DNA of 64,000 nucleotides from Nocardioides carbamazepini (GTDB lineage: Bacteria; Actinomycetota; Actinomycetes; Propionibacteriales; Nocardioidaceae), in contig NZ_JAHTLF010000003.1 of assembly GCF_024614185.1 (NCBI RefSeq), forward strand, positions 186,001 to 250,000, read 5' to 3'. Under the pieces are notes generated by a model, which did not search any database, was not told the origin of the DNA, and worked only from the letters and a program-made list of their open reading frames with translations. How positions within the stretch are numbered: position 1 is the first letter of the stretch; the number at the start of each line of letters is the position of its first letter. Below, piece after piece: positions 41,208 to 48,983 of this stretch. The position numbers and the translations under genes are program-made.

Positions 41208-41423
41208 CTACTCGACGGCGAGTGCCGCCTCGGCCGGCCGCCCGCGGGTCGCCCGCCAGGCGGGGAGGACCATGGCGCCGAGCGTCAACAGGAGGGTCGC
41301 CGCGACCGTCGAGGCGTAGATCCACGGCGACCCTGGGGGGAGCACCGAGTCGAGGCGTTTGAGGCTGACCGGCACCAGGATCCCGACCGCGGCGGTGGTG
41401 CCCAGCGCGTGAAAATTGCCCAT
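41208..41423 (-). pseudogene. C-terminal remnant of an FtsX-type ABC permease
   Basis: About 65 residues remain, starting near ALGTTAAVGILVPVSL and ending LPAWRATRGRPAEAALAVE, which is the typical end of MacB/FtsX-type permeases (last transmembrane helix followed by PAWRA...P). The upstream part of the gene is missing. The similarity stops near 41410, exactly where a segment of different base and codon use begins. The rest of the permease and its ATPase are not in the window, so this looks like a gene cut by insertion or deletion. It ends in TAG at 41208. Confidence 0.7.
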
Positions 41424-41451
41424 TCACGAGTCGCGGCCGAGCCCACTCTCC

Positions 41452-41457
41452 TACGCT
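41452..41457 (+). promoter_or_regulatory. -10 hexamer, leaderless promoter for the SHOCT protein
   Basis: TACGCT ends 6 bp before GTG 41464. Confidence 0.45.
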
Positions 41458-41463
41458 TCGCGA

Positions 41464-42546
41464 GTGCCATACGAACGGCAATTTGCTGCCCCTCCAACAG
41501 CCACGCTCACGGTGCTGGAGAAGGCCATCCGTCAGTTGGAGAAGTTCCGGCGAACGGACCCCGCAGGTCGCACCATCGACTTCGGGACCAAGACCAGCGG
41601 TTGGTCGTGGGGATCGGCCTGGCGGATCCATGTCCAGCCGTCCGGATCCGGATGCGTAGCCGTCGCCACCATCGTGAGCGCAGGCAGCGCCGTCGCCGAG
41701 ACCAGCGAGGGCAAGAAGATCCGTCGAATCTTCGACGTCGCCGAGACCCTGCTCCCGAAGCAGACGACCCCAGCCGCCAGTGGTCTGTTCGGCTCCAGCC
41801 CGCTCGAAGCACCCGACCTCGTCCCCAAAGTCCATCCCGACCTGCCAGACAAGCACCGGCACCTCGTCCACCCCATCCTGCAAGCCATCGCCGAGGCAGA
41901 GGCCGCAGCCGCAGCGGGTGACGTCGTCGCTGAAGAACTCGCCCTCAACCGCGCTACCCGCACAGCAGCCTCCGCAGGGATGCTCGCCATCCGGCCAGCG
42001 GCCTGGTGCGAACAAGAGATCCACGCTCGCACCGTCGCAGGTCGACTTCGCAAGAACGTCGAACTGCTCGGCAAGGTCGGAGCCAACCTCGTCATCATGT
42101 CCGACCGGGTCACCCAAGGCGAGAAGGTGCAGGCGATGGACGCACGAGTCACCGCGTCTGTCGAAGTCGGTGGAACCATCGTCCAGTCCACCCGACCCAC
42201 ACTCACCCGCATGGCGATGGGCTCGGTGCTGCCCGGAAGTGCGCTCCTCGTCGGCCTCGCGGTCCCAAAGACCAAGACGCGCGATCTGCGTACCGCGAGT
42301 TTCATCCTCGCCCACCCCGAATGGCGACTTATCGAACTCATCGACCCAGACGGCGCACACGAAGTCAGCGGCGTTGCCGCACAAGTCAACGCGAACGCCA
42401 CGCTCCAGCGGGACCAAGCTGCCGTCCCGCCCCAGCAGCAACCGACCAGCATGGCCGACGAACTTCAGAAACTCGCTTCGCTGCGCGACGCAGGCGTTCT
42501 CACCGACGTCGAGTTTGCCGCCGCCAAGGCGCGACTCATCGGCTGA
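41464..42546 (+). CDS. SHOCT-domain protein in a foreign-looking insert
   Basis: A 360-residue soluble protein. The last 32 residues are a SHOCT domain (DELQKLASLRDAGVLTDVEF, then AAAKARLIG), a short motif that often ends phage and membrane-associated proteins. Ahead of it is a PH-like stretch (LVGLAVPKTKTRDLRTASFI, then HPEWRLIELID). The N-terminal half is not recognised. Codons such as CGA, CCA, GAA and GCA are far more frequent than in the neighbours, pointing to transfer. Its left side abuts a truncated permease gene and its right side a row of degenerate repeats. GTG 41464 is preferred; an upstream in-frame ATG at 41416 would add 16 residues. Confidence 0.75.
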   Translation: MPYERQFAAPPTATLTVLEKAIRQLEKFRRTDPAGRTIDFGTKTSGWSWGSAWRIHVQPSGSGCVAVATIVSAGSAVAETSEGKKIRRIFDVAETLLPKQTTPAASGLFGSSPLEAPDLVPKVHPDLPDKHRHLVHPILQAIAEAEAAAAAGDVVAEELALNRATRTAASAGMLAIRPAAWCEQEIHARTVAGRLRKNVELLGKVGANLVIMSDRVTQGEKVQAMDARVTASVEVGGTIVQSTRPTLTRMAMGSVLPGSALLVGLAVPKTKTRDLRTASFILAHPEWRLIELIDPDGAHEVSGVAAQVNANATLQRDQAAVPPQQQPTSMADELQKLASLRDAGVLTDVEFAAAKARLIG

Positions 42547-42609
42547 GCAGCCGGCCCGATCGTGTCAGACGGCTTGCCTTCGCCCGGCCAGCCCGGTAGG
42601 CGGGCTGTT

Positions 42610-42712
42610 CACGCAAAGTGAAACAGCGCCGGGACTCGTGTCCACGCAAGTGAGACGGCTACCCGCAAGCGCGAAATGGCCGCCTGAAGCGAAATGTGGT
42701 CACTCGATCTGA
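42610..42712. repeat. Row of degenerate CGCAAGTGAAA-like repeats, possible element end
   Basis: Related words recur through the 180-bp gap: CACGCAAAGTGAAAC (42610-42624), CACGCAAGTGAGAC (42643-42656), CCCGCAAGCGCGAAA (42662-42676), CTGAAGCGAAATG (42684-42696) and CGATCTGAAAT (42705-42715). Multiple degenerate terminal repeats are typical of IS21-type and similar insertion-sequence ends. No transposase is present, so this would be a remnant. Confidence 0.45.
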
Positions 42713-42726
42713 AATTTCGTAACGTT

Positions 42727-43605
42727 CTACTTGAGGAGCTTGCTCATCCGCCGGTCGGCGAGGGGCTTGCCGCCGGTCTGGCACGTGGGGCAGTACTGCA
42801 GGCTCGAGTCGGCGAAGGAGACCTCGCGCACGATGTCACCGCAGACCGGGCAGGGCTTGCCGGTCTGGCCGTGCACGGCCAGATGTGACTTCTTCTCCCT
42901 CTTGAGCTCGCTCGCCGCGAGACCGCGGGAGCGCTCGACCGCGTCGCCGAGGGTGTCACGGATGGCGGCGTACAACGTCGCCAGCTCGTCGTCCGAGAGG
43001 CTGTCGGACGGCTTGAAGGGCGACATCCGCGCGGCGTGCAGGATCTCGTCGGAGTAGGCGTTGCCGATGCCCGCGATGGTGCCCTGGTGGCGCAGCACGC
43101 CCTTGAGCTGCTTGCGTCCGGCGGCGGTGAGGATGCCGGCCAGCCGCTCCGGGGTGAAGTCCTCGGTGAGCGGGTCGGGGCCGAGGCTGGCGACCCCGGG
43201 GATGTCCATCGGATCGCGGACGAGGTAGAGGGCGAGCGACTTCTTGGTGCCGGCCTCGGTGATGTCGAGGCCGGGGGAGACGCCGTCCTGCTCGTCGAGG
43301 ACGACGCGGACGGCCAGCGTGGACTTGGTGCTGGGCCGCGGCGGCAGTGCCGGGACCTCGTCCTTCCAGCGCACCCAGCCGGCACGCGCCAGGTGGAGCA
43401 CGAGGTGGAGACCGCTGGCCTCGACGTCGAGGAACTTCCCGTGCCGGCGTACGTCGTCCACCAGGGCACCCTCGATGGCCGACAGCGGCGGGTCGTAGGT
43501 CTTGAGCGCGCTGAACGCGGCGATGTGGACGCGGGCGAGGGCACGCCCTGCCAGCCGGCCCCGCAGGTCGAGGGCCAGGGCTTCCACCTCGGGCAGCTCG
43601 GGCAC
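42727..43605 (-). CDS. Formamidopyrimidine-DNA glycosylase / endonuclease VIII family
   Basis: A 292-residue base-excision repair glycosylase. The catalytic N-terminus is MPELPEVEALALDL (Pro2 and Glu3). The helix-two-turn-helix region is RHQGTIAGIGNAYSDEILHAARMSPF, and the zinc finger is CPVCGDIVREVSF, then YCPTC. The family removes oxidised bases and cuts the abasic site. Substrate (8-oxoguanine or oxidised pyrimidines) is uncertain, since actinobacteria carry several paralogues. GTG 43605 is supported by a leaderless promoter. The gene ends 7 bp from the repeat-rich edge of the insert at 41.4-42.7 kb. Confidence 0.93.
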   Translation of the reverse strand: MPELPEVEALALDLRGRLAGRALARVHIAAFSALKTYDPPLSAIEGALVDDVRRHGKFLDVEASGLHLVLHLARAGWVRWKDEVPALPPRPSTKSTLAVRVVLDEQDGVSPGLDITEAGTKKSLALYLVRDPMDIPGVASLGPDPLTEDFTPERLAGILTAAGRKQLKGVLRHQGTIAGIGNAYSDEILHAARMSPFKPSDSLSDDELATLYAAIRDTLGDAVERSRGLAASELKREKKSHLAVHGQTGKPCPVCGDIVREVSFADSSLQYCPTCQTGGKPLADRRMSKLLK

Positions 43606-43611
43606 GCGCTC

Positions 43612-43617
43612 AGCCTA
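43612..43617 (-). promoter_or_regulatory. -10 hexamer, leaderless promoter for the DNA glycosylase
   Basis: TAGGCT on the minus strand ends 6 bp before GTG 43605. Confidence 0.6.
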
Positions 43618-43766
43618 GATGAACGAGTCCAGGGGATCGCACGCTCCGGCAGTCCGGGACATAGTCCTGTTTCCGGCTCCGGGCCATGACCCGGCTCCGG
43701 GCGTCACGTTGGTCGGTCGTCGGCGCCGCTCGGGGGCCCTCCATCCCTCTCCAGAAGGGCCTTCCC

Positions 43767-44444
43767 ATGCACAGCAGGCACCTGACCCTGGGTTCGCTCG
43801 CGCTCGTGGCGCTCCTCGGTGCCGGTTCGGGCCTCGTCCCCGCCGCGGCCGCCACGCCCTCCGCTCCGACCGTCGCCGGTGGCGCGCCCGACTGCGGCCG
43901 GCCGGAGATCCCGGCCCAGTGGGGCAGCATCGAGCACCCGGCCGTCACCCGGGTCGTCGACGCCGTCACCCGCACCGAATGGCGCTGGCAGCGGTCGATC
44001 GGCACGGTCGAGCGGGAGTACGCCCGGGAGAGCGTCGCCCCCGTCGATCTCCTGCACTGGACCCGCTCCGTCGATGTCGTCGAGGAGACCGACCTCCCGG
44101 TCGGCGAGCAGCCCGCCGGGGAGGGTTGGGTCGCCGGCGCCACCGCCGAGATCTCGGCCGCCGAGGAGGAGCGGGTCTGGCTGCCCGACGGGGCGGTGCC
44201 CGACGCGGGGTTCGTGGCGACCGGCGCGACCCGGGCCGGGACGCCGCGTCTCGAGAGCACCGCCGTCACGTCGGTCCGGCCGCCGGTCGGCGACGGGTGG
44301 ATGGCACTCCCCGGCTCCGCTGTCGACGTCGTCGTCACGGCCGCCCGTGAGCTCGTGGTCGAGCCGGCCTGGGTGGAGGACTTCGTCGTCGCGCCCGGAC
44401 AGCCCGCGACGCCGCCCTGCCCCGCGCCGCACCACGGCGCCTGA
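43767..44444 (+). CDS. Exported protein of unknown function
   Basis: A 225-residue exported protein. The signal peptide is residues 1-29 (LTLGSLALVALLGAGSGLVPAAAA). The mature part is rich in Trp, Val and Glu and has a cysteine at each end (DCGRPE and PPCPAPHHGA), suggesting one disulphide that closes the domain. It contains WRWQRSIGTVEREYARE and two similar WV..A or GF.AT segments. I do not recognise a family. ATG 43767 is used because it gives the shortest proper signal peptide and AGAAGGG lies 8 bp ahead; an ATG at 43686 would add 27 residues. Confidence 0.75.
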   Translation: MHSRHLTLGSLALVALLGAGSGLVPAAAATPSAPTVAGGAPDCGRPEIPAQWGSIEHPAVTRVVDAVTRTEWRWQRSIGTVEREYARESVAPVDLLHWTRSVDVVEETDLPVGEQPAGEGWVAGATAEISAAEEERVWLPDGAVPDAGFVATGATRAGTPRLESTAVTSVRPPVGDGWMALPGSAVDVVVTAARELVVEPAWVEDFVVAPGQPATPPCPAPHHGA

Positions 44445-44472
44445 GCCGCCGCGGCACCTGCCTCGGCGCCCA

Positions 44473-44536
44473 GCCTCAGGGCCTCAGGGCCTCAGGGCCT
44501 CAGGGCCTCGGGGCCTCAGGGCCTCAGGGCGTCAGG
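44473..44536. repeat. 8-bp tandem repeat carrying repeated stop codons
   Basis: Eight units of GCCTCAGG (two with one change) fill 44473-44536. On the minus strand they read CCTGAGGC, and the TGA of the first unit (44532-44534) is the stop codon of the small membrane protein. An 8-bp period places TGA in all three minus-strand frames. Confidence 0.9.
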
Positions 44537-44738
44537 CAGCGAGCAGGGCGACGCTCAGCGCGAGGAAGCACACCAGGCCGACGAGACCGATGCCGAGCAC
44601 GACCGTGGCCACCATCCGCATGCCCGGGGTGTGGTCCACCGAACCGGACCGGTAGGCAAGGGTCCGGATCACCCCGGCCGGGAGGGTGCCGGCTGTGACG
44701 ATCAGCGCCACCGACCACGCGAAGAACACCGGATCCAT
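44532..44738 (-). CDS. Small two-helix membrane protein
   Basis: A 68-residue protein with two transmembrane segments (FFAWSVALIVTAGTLPAGVI and MVATVVLGIGLVGLVCFLAL) joined by a short polar loop with YRSGSVDHTPGMR. Family and role are unknown. ATG 44738 is the first plausible start; the frame stays open upstream without a ribosome site or meaningful sequence. Its stop codon lies at the start of an 8-bp tandem repeat. Confidence 0.65.
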   Translation of the reverse strand: MDPVFFAWSVALIVTAGTLPAGVIRTLAYRSGSVDHTPGMRMVATVVLGIGLVGLVCFLALSVALLAA

Positions 44739-44780
44739 GCTCCTGCGGTGCCCGGCCGGGGCCGCCGCAGACGGACGATG

Positions 44781-44830
44781 CGACACGCTAGCGATGTATA
44801 AGGAAGCCGCTAGAGAGGCCGATAGTGTCG
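44781..44830. promoter_or_regulatory. Promoter region with two sets of inverted repeats
   Basis: CGACAC (44781-44786) pairs with GTGTCG (44825-44830), and CTAGCG (44788-44793) pairs with CGCTAG (44808-44813). TAGTGT (44823-44828) ends 6 bp before ATG 44835 and is the likely -10 of a leaderless message. Confidence 0.4.
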
Positions 44831-44834
44831 GATC

Positions 44835-46043
44835 ATGGACCCGATCCGCAACCCGTACGCACCCGGCGCCGGGCAGCGCCCGCCCGAGCTCGCGGGCCGC
44901 GACGAGCAGCTGACGGCCTTCGAGGTCGTCCTCGAGCGGGTCGCCCGGGGTCGCCCGGAGCGCTCGCTCGTGCTCACCGGCCTGCGCGGGGTCGGCAAGA
45001 CGGTCCTGCTCAACGCGCTGCGCTCGGCCGCGGTCCGCAAGGGCTGGGGGACCGGCAAGCTCGAGGCGCGGCCCGACCAGTCGCTGCGCCGCCCGCTGTC
45101 GTCGGCGTTGCACCAGGCGGTGCGCGAGCTCGGGCACCCGGAGCCCGACGAGGCCGATCATGTGCTCGGCGTCATCCGGTCGTTCGCCCAGCGCGAGGCC
45201 GGCGCGGACGCCAAGCTGCGGGACAGGTGGTCGCCGGGGATCGCCGCGCCCGCCGTACGAGGTCGCGCCGACTCCGGCGACGTCGAGATCGACCTGGTCG
45301 AGCTGCTCACCGACGTCGGCGGCCTGGCGGCGGATGTCGGCAAGGGGGTCGCCGTGTTCATCGACGAGATGCAGGACCTCGGGACCGACGACGTGTCCGC
45401 CCTGTGCGCGGCCTGTCACGAGCTCAGCCAGAACGGCCTGCCCGTCATCGTGGTCGGGGCCGGCCTGCCCCACCTGCCGGCGGTGCTGTCCGCGAGCAAG
45501 TCCTACTCCGAGCGGCTCTTCTCCTACCAGCGCATCGACCGCCTCTCGCGCGAGGCCGCGGATCGGGCCCTCGTCGCCCCGGCCGCCGAGGAGGAGGCCG
45601 CATTCACGCCCGACGCCCTCGCCGCGATGTACGACGCCACGCGGGGCTACCCCTACTTCATCCAGGCCTACGGCCGATCCGTGTGGGACCTCGCTCCCCG
45701 CACGCCGATCACGGCCGACGACGTCGCCGTCGCGGGCCCGGAGGCCGAGGCCGAGCTGGCGGTCGGCTTCTTCGGATCCCGCTACGAGCGCGCCACGCCG
45801 GCCGAGCGCGACTACCTGCGCGCGATGGCCGACGCCGCGGTCGCCTCGTCCGACGACGGCGTCGAGGATCCGGTCGGCTCCGTGGCGACGGCCGACGTGG
45901 CCGGCGTCCTCGGGAAGAAGCCCCAGTCGCTCTCGCCCGCCCGGGACGCGCTGCTCAAGAAGGGCCTGATCTACTCCGGCGAGCGCGGCCGGATCGCCTT
46001 CACGGTGCCCCACTTCGGGCGCTACCTCCGCACCCAGGCGTAG
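44835..46043 (+). CDS. AAA-family ATP-binding protein
   Basis: A 402-residue P-loop ATPase. It opens NPYAPGAGQRPPELAGRDEQL, the N-terminus common to a family of stand-alone actinobacterial ATPases related to ORC/STAND types. Walker A is LTGLRGVGKTVLLNAL at about residues 47-62 and Walker B is VFIDEMQDL at about 174-182. The sensor and winged-helix region follow (GYPYFIQAYGRSVWDLA; KKGLIYSGERGRIAFTVPHFG). Role is unknown; related ATPases occur in mobile elements and host genomes. It is divergent from the small membrane protein and convergent with the siderophore ATPase gene. Confidence 0.85.
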   Translation: MDPIRNPYAPGAGQRPPELAGRDEQLTAFEVVLERVARGRPERSLVLTGLRGVGKTVLLNALRSAAVRKGWGTGKLEARPDQSLRRPLSSALHQAVRELGHPEPDEADHVLGVIRSFAQREAGADAKLRDRWSPGIAAPAVRGRADSGDVEIDLVELLTDVGGLAADVGKGVAVFIDEMQDLGTDDVSALCAACHELSQNGLPVIVVGAGLPHLPAVLSASKSYSERLFSYQRIDRLSREAADRALVAPAAEEEAAFTPDALAAMYDATRGYPYFIQAYGRSVWDLAPRTPITADDVAVAGPEAEAELAVGFFGSRYERATPAERDYLRAMADAAVASSDDGVEDPVGSVATADVAGVLGKKPQSLSPARDALLKKGLIYSGERGRIAFTVPHFGRYLRTQA

Positions 46044-46068
46044 GCCGCGTGGGCCGCGCGTGGGCGGT

Positions 46069-46878
46069 CTATCGCGGCGCCACGGCGGAGCCCAGCGGCA
46101 CGATGAGCGGGCCGCCGGTCACCGGGTCCTCGATCAGCACGTTGGGCAGCCCGAAGACCTCCTCGACCAGCGCGGAGGTGATCACCTCGCGCGGCGGGCC
46201 CTCGGCCACGATGGCGCCGTCCCGCATGGCGACCAGGTGGGTGGCGTAGCGCGCGGCATGGTTGAGGTCGTGCAGCACGGCCACCAGGGTGCGACCTTCG
46301 CGGTTGAGGTGCGCGAAGAGCTCCAACAGCTCGATCTGGTGCGCGATGTCGAGGTAGGTCGTCGGCTCGTCGAGCAGCACGACCGGCGTCCGCTGGGCGA
46401 GCACCATCGCGACCCAGACGCGCTGGCGTTGGCCTCCGGAGAGCTCGGTGACCGGACGTGTCGACAGCGCGGTGGTCTGCGTGGCGGCGAGCGCGTCGGC
46501 CACGGCCGCGTCGTCCTCGGCGGACCACGGCTGCATCAGCCGCTGGTGCGGGAAGCGGCCGCGGGCGACGAGCTCGGCGACGGTGATGCCGTCGGGGGCC
46601 AGTGACGACTGCGGCAGCAGGCCGAGGCGGCGGGCGACCTCCTTGGGCCGGTAGGTCGCGATGTCGCGGCCGTCGAGCACGATCTGGCCGGTCCGCGGCG
46701 TCAGCAGGCGGGCGAGGCCGCGGAGGAGCGTGGACTTGCCGGACGCGTTCGGGCCGATGATCACCGTGAACGACCCGTCCGGCACGGCGACGTCCAGGTG
46801 CGCGCTGATGACGCGCCGGTCGTAGGCGAGCTCGACGCCGCGTGCCTCCAGACGCGCGTGCCCGGGTCCGTCCGTCAT
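46069..46878 (-). CDS. Iron-siderophore ABC transporter, ATP-binding protein
   Basis: A 269-residue ABC ATPase of the FecE/FepC type that powers ferric siderophore uptake. Walker A is GPNASGKST, the signature is LSGGQRQRVWVAMVLAQ and Walker B is VVLLDEPTTYLDIAHQ, with the FepC-typical H-loop VAVLHDLNHAARYA. It is the third or last gene of an operon reading right to left: binding protein, two permeases, ATPase, with a 2-bp gap after the second permease. It is expected to be derepressed in low iron through the box at 50016-50034. Confidence 0.95.
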   Translation of the reverse strand: MTDGPGHARLEARGVELAYDRRVISAHLDVAVPDGSFTVIIGPNASGKSTLLRGLARLLTPRTGQIVLDGRDIATYRPKEVARRLGLLPQSSLAPDGITVAELVARGRFPHQRLMQPWSAEDDAAVADALAATQTTALSTRPVTELSGGQRQRVWVAMVLAQRTPVVLLDEPTTYLDIAHQIELLELFAHLNREGRTLVAVLHDLNHAARYATHLVAMRDGAIVAEGPPREVITSALVEEVFGLPNVLIEDPVTGGPLIVPLGSAVAPR

Positions 46879-46880
46879 CT

Positions 46881-47930
46881 CTACCTCCGCAGCTCGCGAA
46901 CGATCATCCACACCAGGAACGCCCCGCCCAGCACGACCGTGACCACGCCGGCGGGCAGCGTCACCGGCAGCAGGTGCTGCGCGACGAAGTCCGACACCAG
47001 GAGGAGCCACCCGCCGAGCAGCGCGCTCAGCGTGAGCGGGAGGTACGGCGTACCGGCCGCCCGTCGCGCGATCTGGGGCGCCGCCAGCGCGATGAAGGCC
47101 ACCGGGCCGACGACCGCGGTCGCCACGCACACCAGGGCGACGCCGAGCAGCACGGCGGTCGCCTGCACCCGTCCGGGCCGCAGGCCGAGCGCCGCGGCGG
47201 CGTCGTCCCCGAGGTCGAGCTGCCGCAGGCCGGGAGCGAGCACGGCGCAGGCCGCGAGGAGCACGGCGACGCATACCCCCGCGCCGAGGACCTGGGGACC
47301 GGTGACCCCGTTGAGGCTGCCGGCACCCCAGGCGGAGGCGAACATCGCGGTCTCCACCTCGATCTGGAGCAACATCCAGGTGTTGGCCGATGCCAGCATC
47401 GCCGAGATCGCGATCCCGACCACGATGAACCGGAAACCCTCGATCCCGTCGCGGAGGGCCAGCAGGTAGATGAGCGCCCCGGCCACCGCGCCGCCGAGGA
47501 CCGAGCCCGCCGTGACCAGCAGCCAGGACGTCCCGAGCAGCAGCACGGTCAGCAGCATGCCGGTGAACGCGCCGCTGGAGAGGCCGAGGATGTCGGGGCT
47601 GGCGAGCGGGTTGCGCGTGAGCGTCTGGAACAGGGCGCCGGACACCGCGAGCGCCGCGCCGAGCACGACGGCGGCCAGGACCCGCGGCAGGCGCCACTCC
47701 AGGACGACCGTCGGGGCCAGTCCCTCCCCGGCCCCCCGGAAGACGGCGATCACCTCGCCGGCTTCGAGGGAGAAGTCGCCGGTCATGAGGGAGAGCACCG
47801 ACGTGACGACGAGGGCGGCGACGACGCCCGCACCCACCAGGAGACTGCGGGTGCGCAGGATCGCATGCATCCCGGCGGTGCCGATCCGATGGCGCCGGTG
47901 GCCGAACTCCACGCGAGGGATCGTGCTCAC
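46881..47930 (-). CDS. Iron-siderophore ABC transporter permease (FecCD family, second subunit)
   Basis: A 349-residue integral membrane permease with about nine to ten helices. FecCD signatures are RLPRVLAAVVLGAALAVSGA, FQTLTRNPLASPDILGLSSG and GPVAFIALAAPQIAR, the last being the cytoplasmic loop that contacts the ATPase. It is the FepG-like partner of the next permease. Its start overlaps the end of that gene by 4 bp, so translation is coupled. Confidence 0.95.
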   Translation of the reverse strand: MSTIPRVEFGHRRHRIGTAGMHAILRTRSLLVGAGVVAALVVTSVLSLMTGDFSLEAGEVIAVFRGAGEGLAPTVVLEWRLPRVLAAVVLGAALAVSGALFQTLTRNPLASPDILGLSSGAFTGMLLTVLLLGTSWLLVTAGSVLGGAVAGALIYLLALRDGIEGFRFIVVGIAISAMLASANTWMLLQIEVETAMFASAWGAGSLNGVTGPQVLGAGVCVAVLLAACAVLAPGLRQLDLGDDAAAALGLRPGRVQATAVLLGVALVCVATAVVGPVAFIALAAPQIARRAAGTPYLPLTLSALLGGWLLLVSDFVAQHLLPVTLPAGVVTVVLGGAFLVWMIVRELRR

Positions 47931-48973
47931 AGCGCGGCCGCCTTGCGGCGTCGTACCAGGACGATCAGCAGGGGCGCCCCGACGAACGCCGTGACGACGC
48001 CGACGGGCATCTCACCGGGCAGGACGAGGAGGCGCCCCAGCACGTCGGCGACCAGGAGCAGGGTCGGTGCGAGCAGGACGGTCCCGGCGAGGATCGTGCG
48101 CTGGTCCGGACCGAGGGTCCACCGGACGACGTGCGGGACCATCAGCCCGATGAAGGAGATCGGGCCGGCGACAGCGGTGGCCGACCCCGCGAGGAGAGTC
48201 ACGGCGCAGACCACGAGCAGCCGGGTGCGTCGTACGTCGACGCCGTGGCTGCGGGCGAGGTCCTCGCCGAGCGCGACGGAGTTGAGACCACCGGCGACGA
48301 CGAGCGCGAGCAGGAGGCCGAGGCCGGCGAAGGGCAGCACCGGCGCGAGGACGTCGAGTCCGCGGCCGAGCACCGTGCCCGCGTTCCAGCTGCGCATCCT
48401 GTCGAACGCCGTGGGGTCGCTCAGGCTCAGACCGGTCGTGAGCCCCGACAGCACGGCGCCGAGCGCGACCCCGGCGAGCGTGAGGCGGACCGGGTCGGCC
48501 GCGCCCCGGCCGGTGGATCCGATCACGTAGACCGCCACGGTCACGACGAGCGCGCCGGCGAAGGCGAGCCAGACGTAGCCGGCGATCGACTGGATGCCGA
48601 GGAGGCTGACGCCCAGGGCGACGCAGAACGCGGCACCGGCGTTGACGCCGAGGATCCCCGGGTCGGCGAGCGGGTTGCGGGTGAGCGCCTGCATCAGCGC
48701 GCCGGCAACGCCGAGCGCGATCCCGACGACGATGCCGACGATCGTCCGCGGCACGCGGAGATCGCGGACCACATACCGGGTCTCGGCCGTGCCGCCGTCG
48801 CCGAGCGCGGCCAGGACCTCGGCCGGGCTCAGCGGGTTCGACCCGACGGCCAGGGACAGCACGACCGCCACGCCGAGGGCCGCCGCGAGGCCCAGCAGCC
48901 AGCCCGGGCGTGGGGTGGAGCGTGGTCGTGCGGCGGTCCCGGCGTCGGGCGCGGTGGGGAGGTCCAGCGGCAT
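47927..48973 (-). CDS. Iron-siderophore ABC transporter permease (FecCD family, first subunit)
   Basis: A 348-residue integral membrane permease, FepD-like. Signatures are RVPRTIVGIVVGIALGVAGA, MQALTRNPLADPGILGVNAG, and GPISFIGLMVPHVVR, the ATPase-coupling loop. A Pro-rich 25-residue N-terminus precedes the first helix. ATG 48973 gives the standard length; the frame is open further upstream into the binding-protein gene. It lies 10 bp after that gene and is part of the same operon. Confidence 0.94.
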   Translation of the reverse strand: MPLDLPTAPDAGTAARPRSTPRPGWLLGLAAALGVAVVLSLAVGSNPLSPAEVLAALGDGGTAETRYVVRDLRVPRTIVGIVVGIALGVAGALMQALTRNPLADPGILGVNAGAAFCVALGVSLLGIQSIAGYVWLAFAGALVVTVAVYVIGSTGRGAADPVRLTLAGVALGAVLSGLTTGLSLSDPTAFDRMRSWNAGTVLGRGLDVLAPVLPFAGLGLLLALVVAGGLNSVALGEDLARSHGVDVRRTRLLVVCAVTLLAGSATAVAGPISFIGLMVPHVVRWTLGPDQRTILAGTVLLAPTLLLVADVLGRLLVLPGEMPVGVVTAFVGAPLLIVLVRRRKAAAL

Positions 48974-48983
48974 CGAGGGAGCG

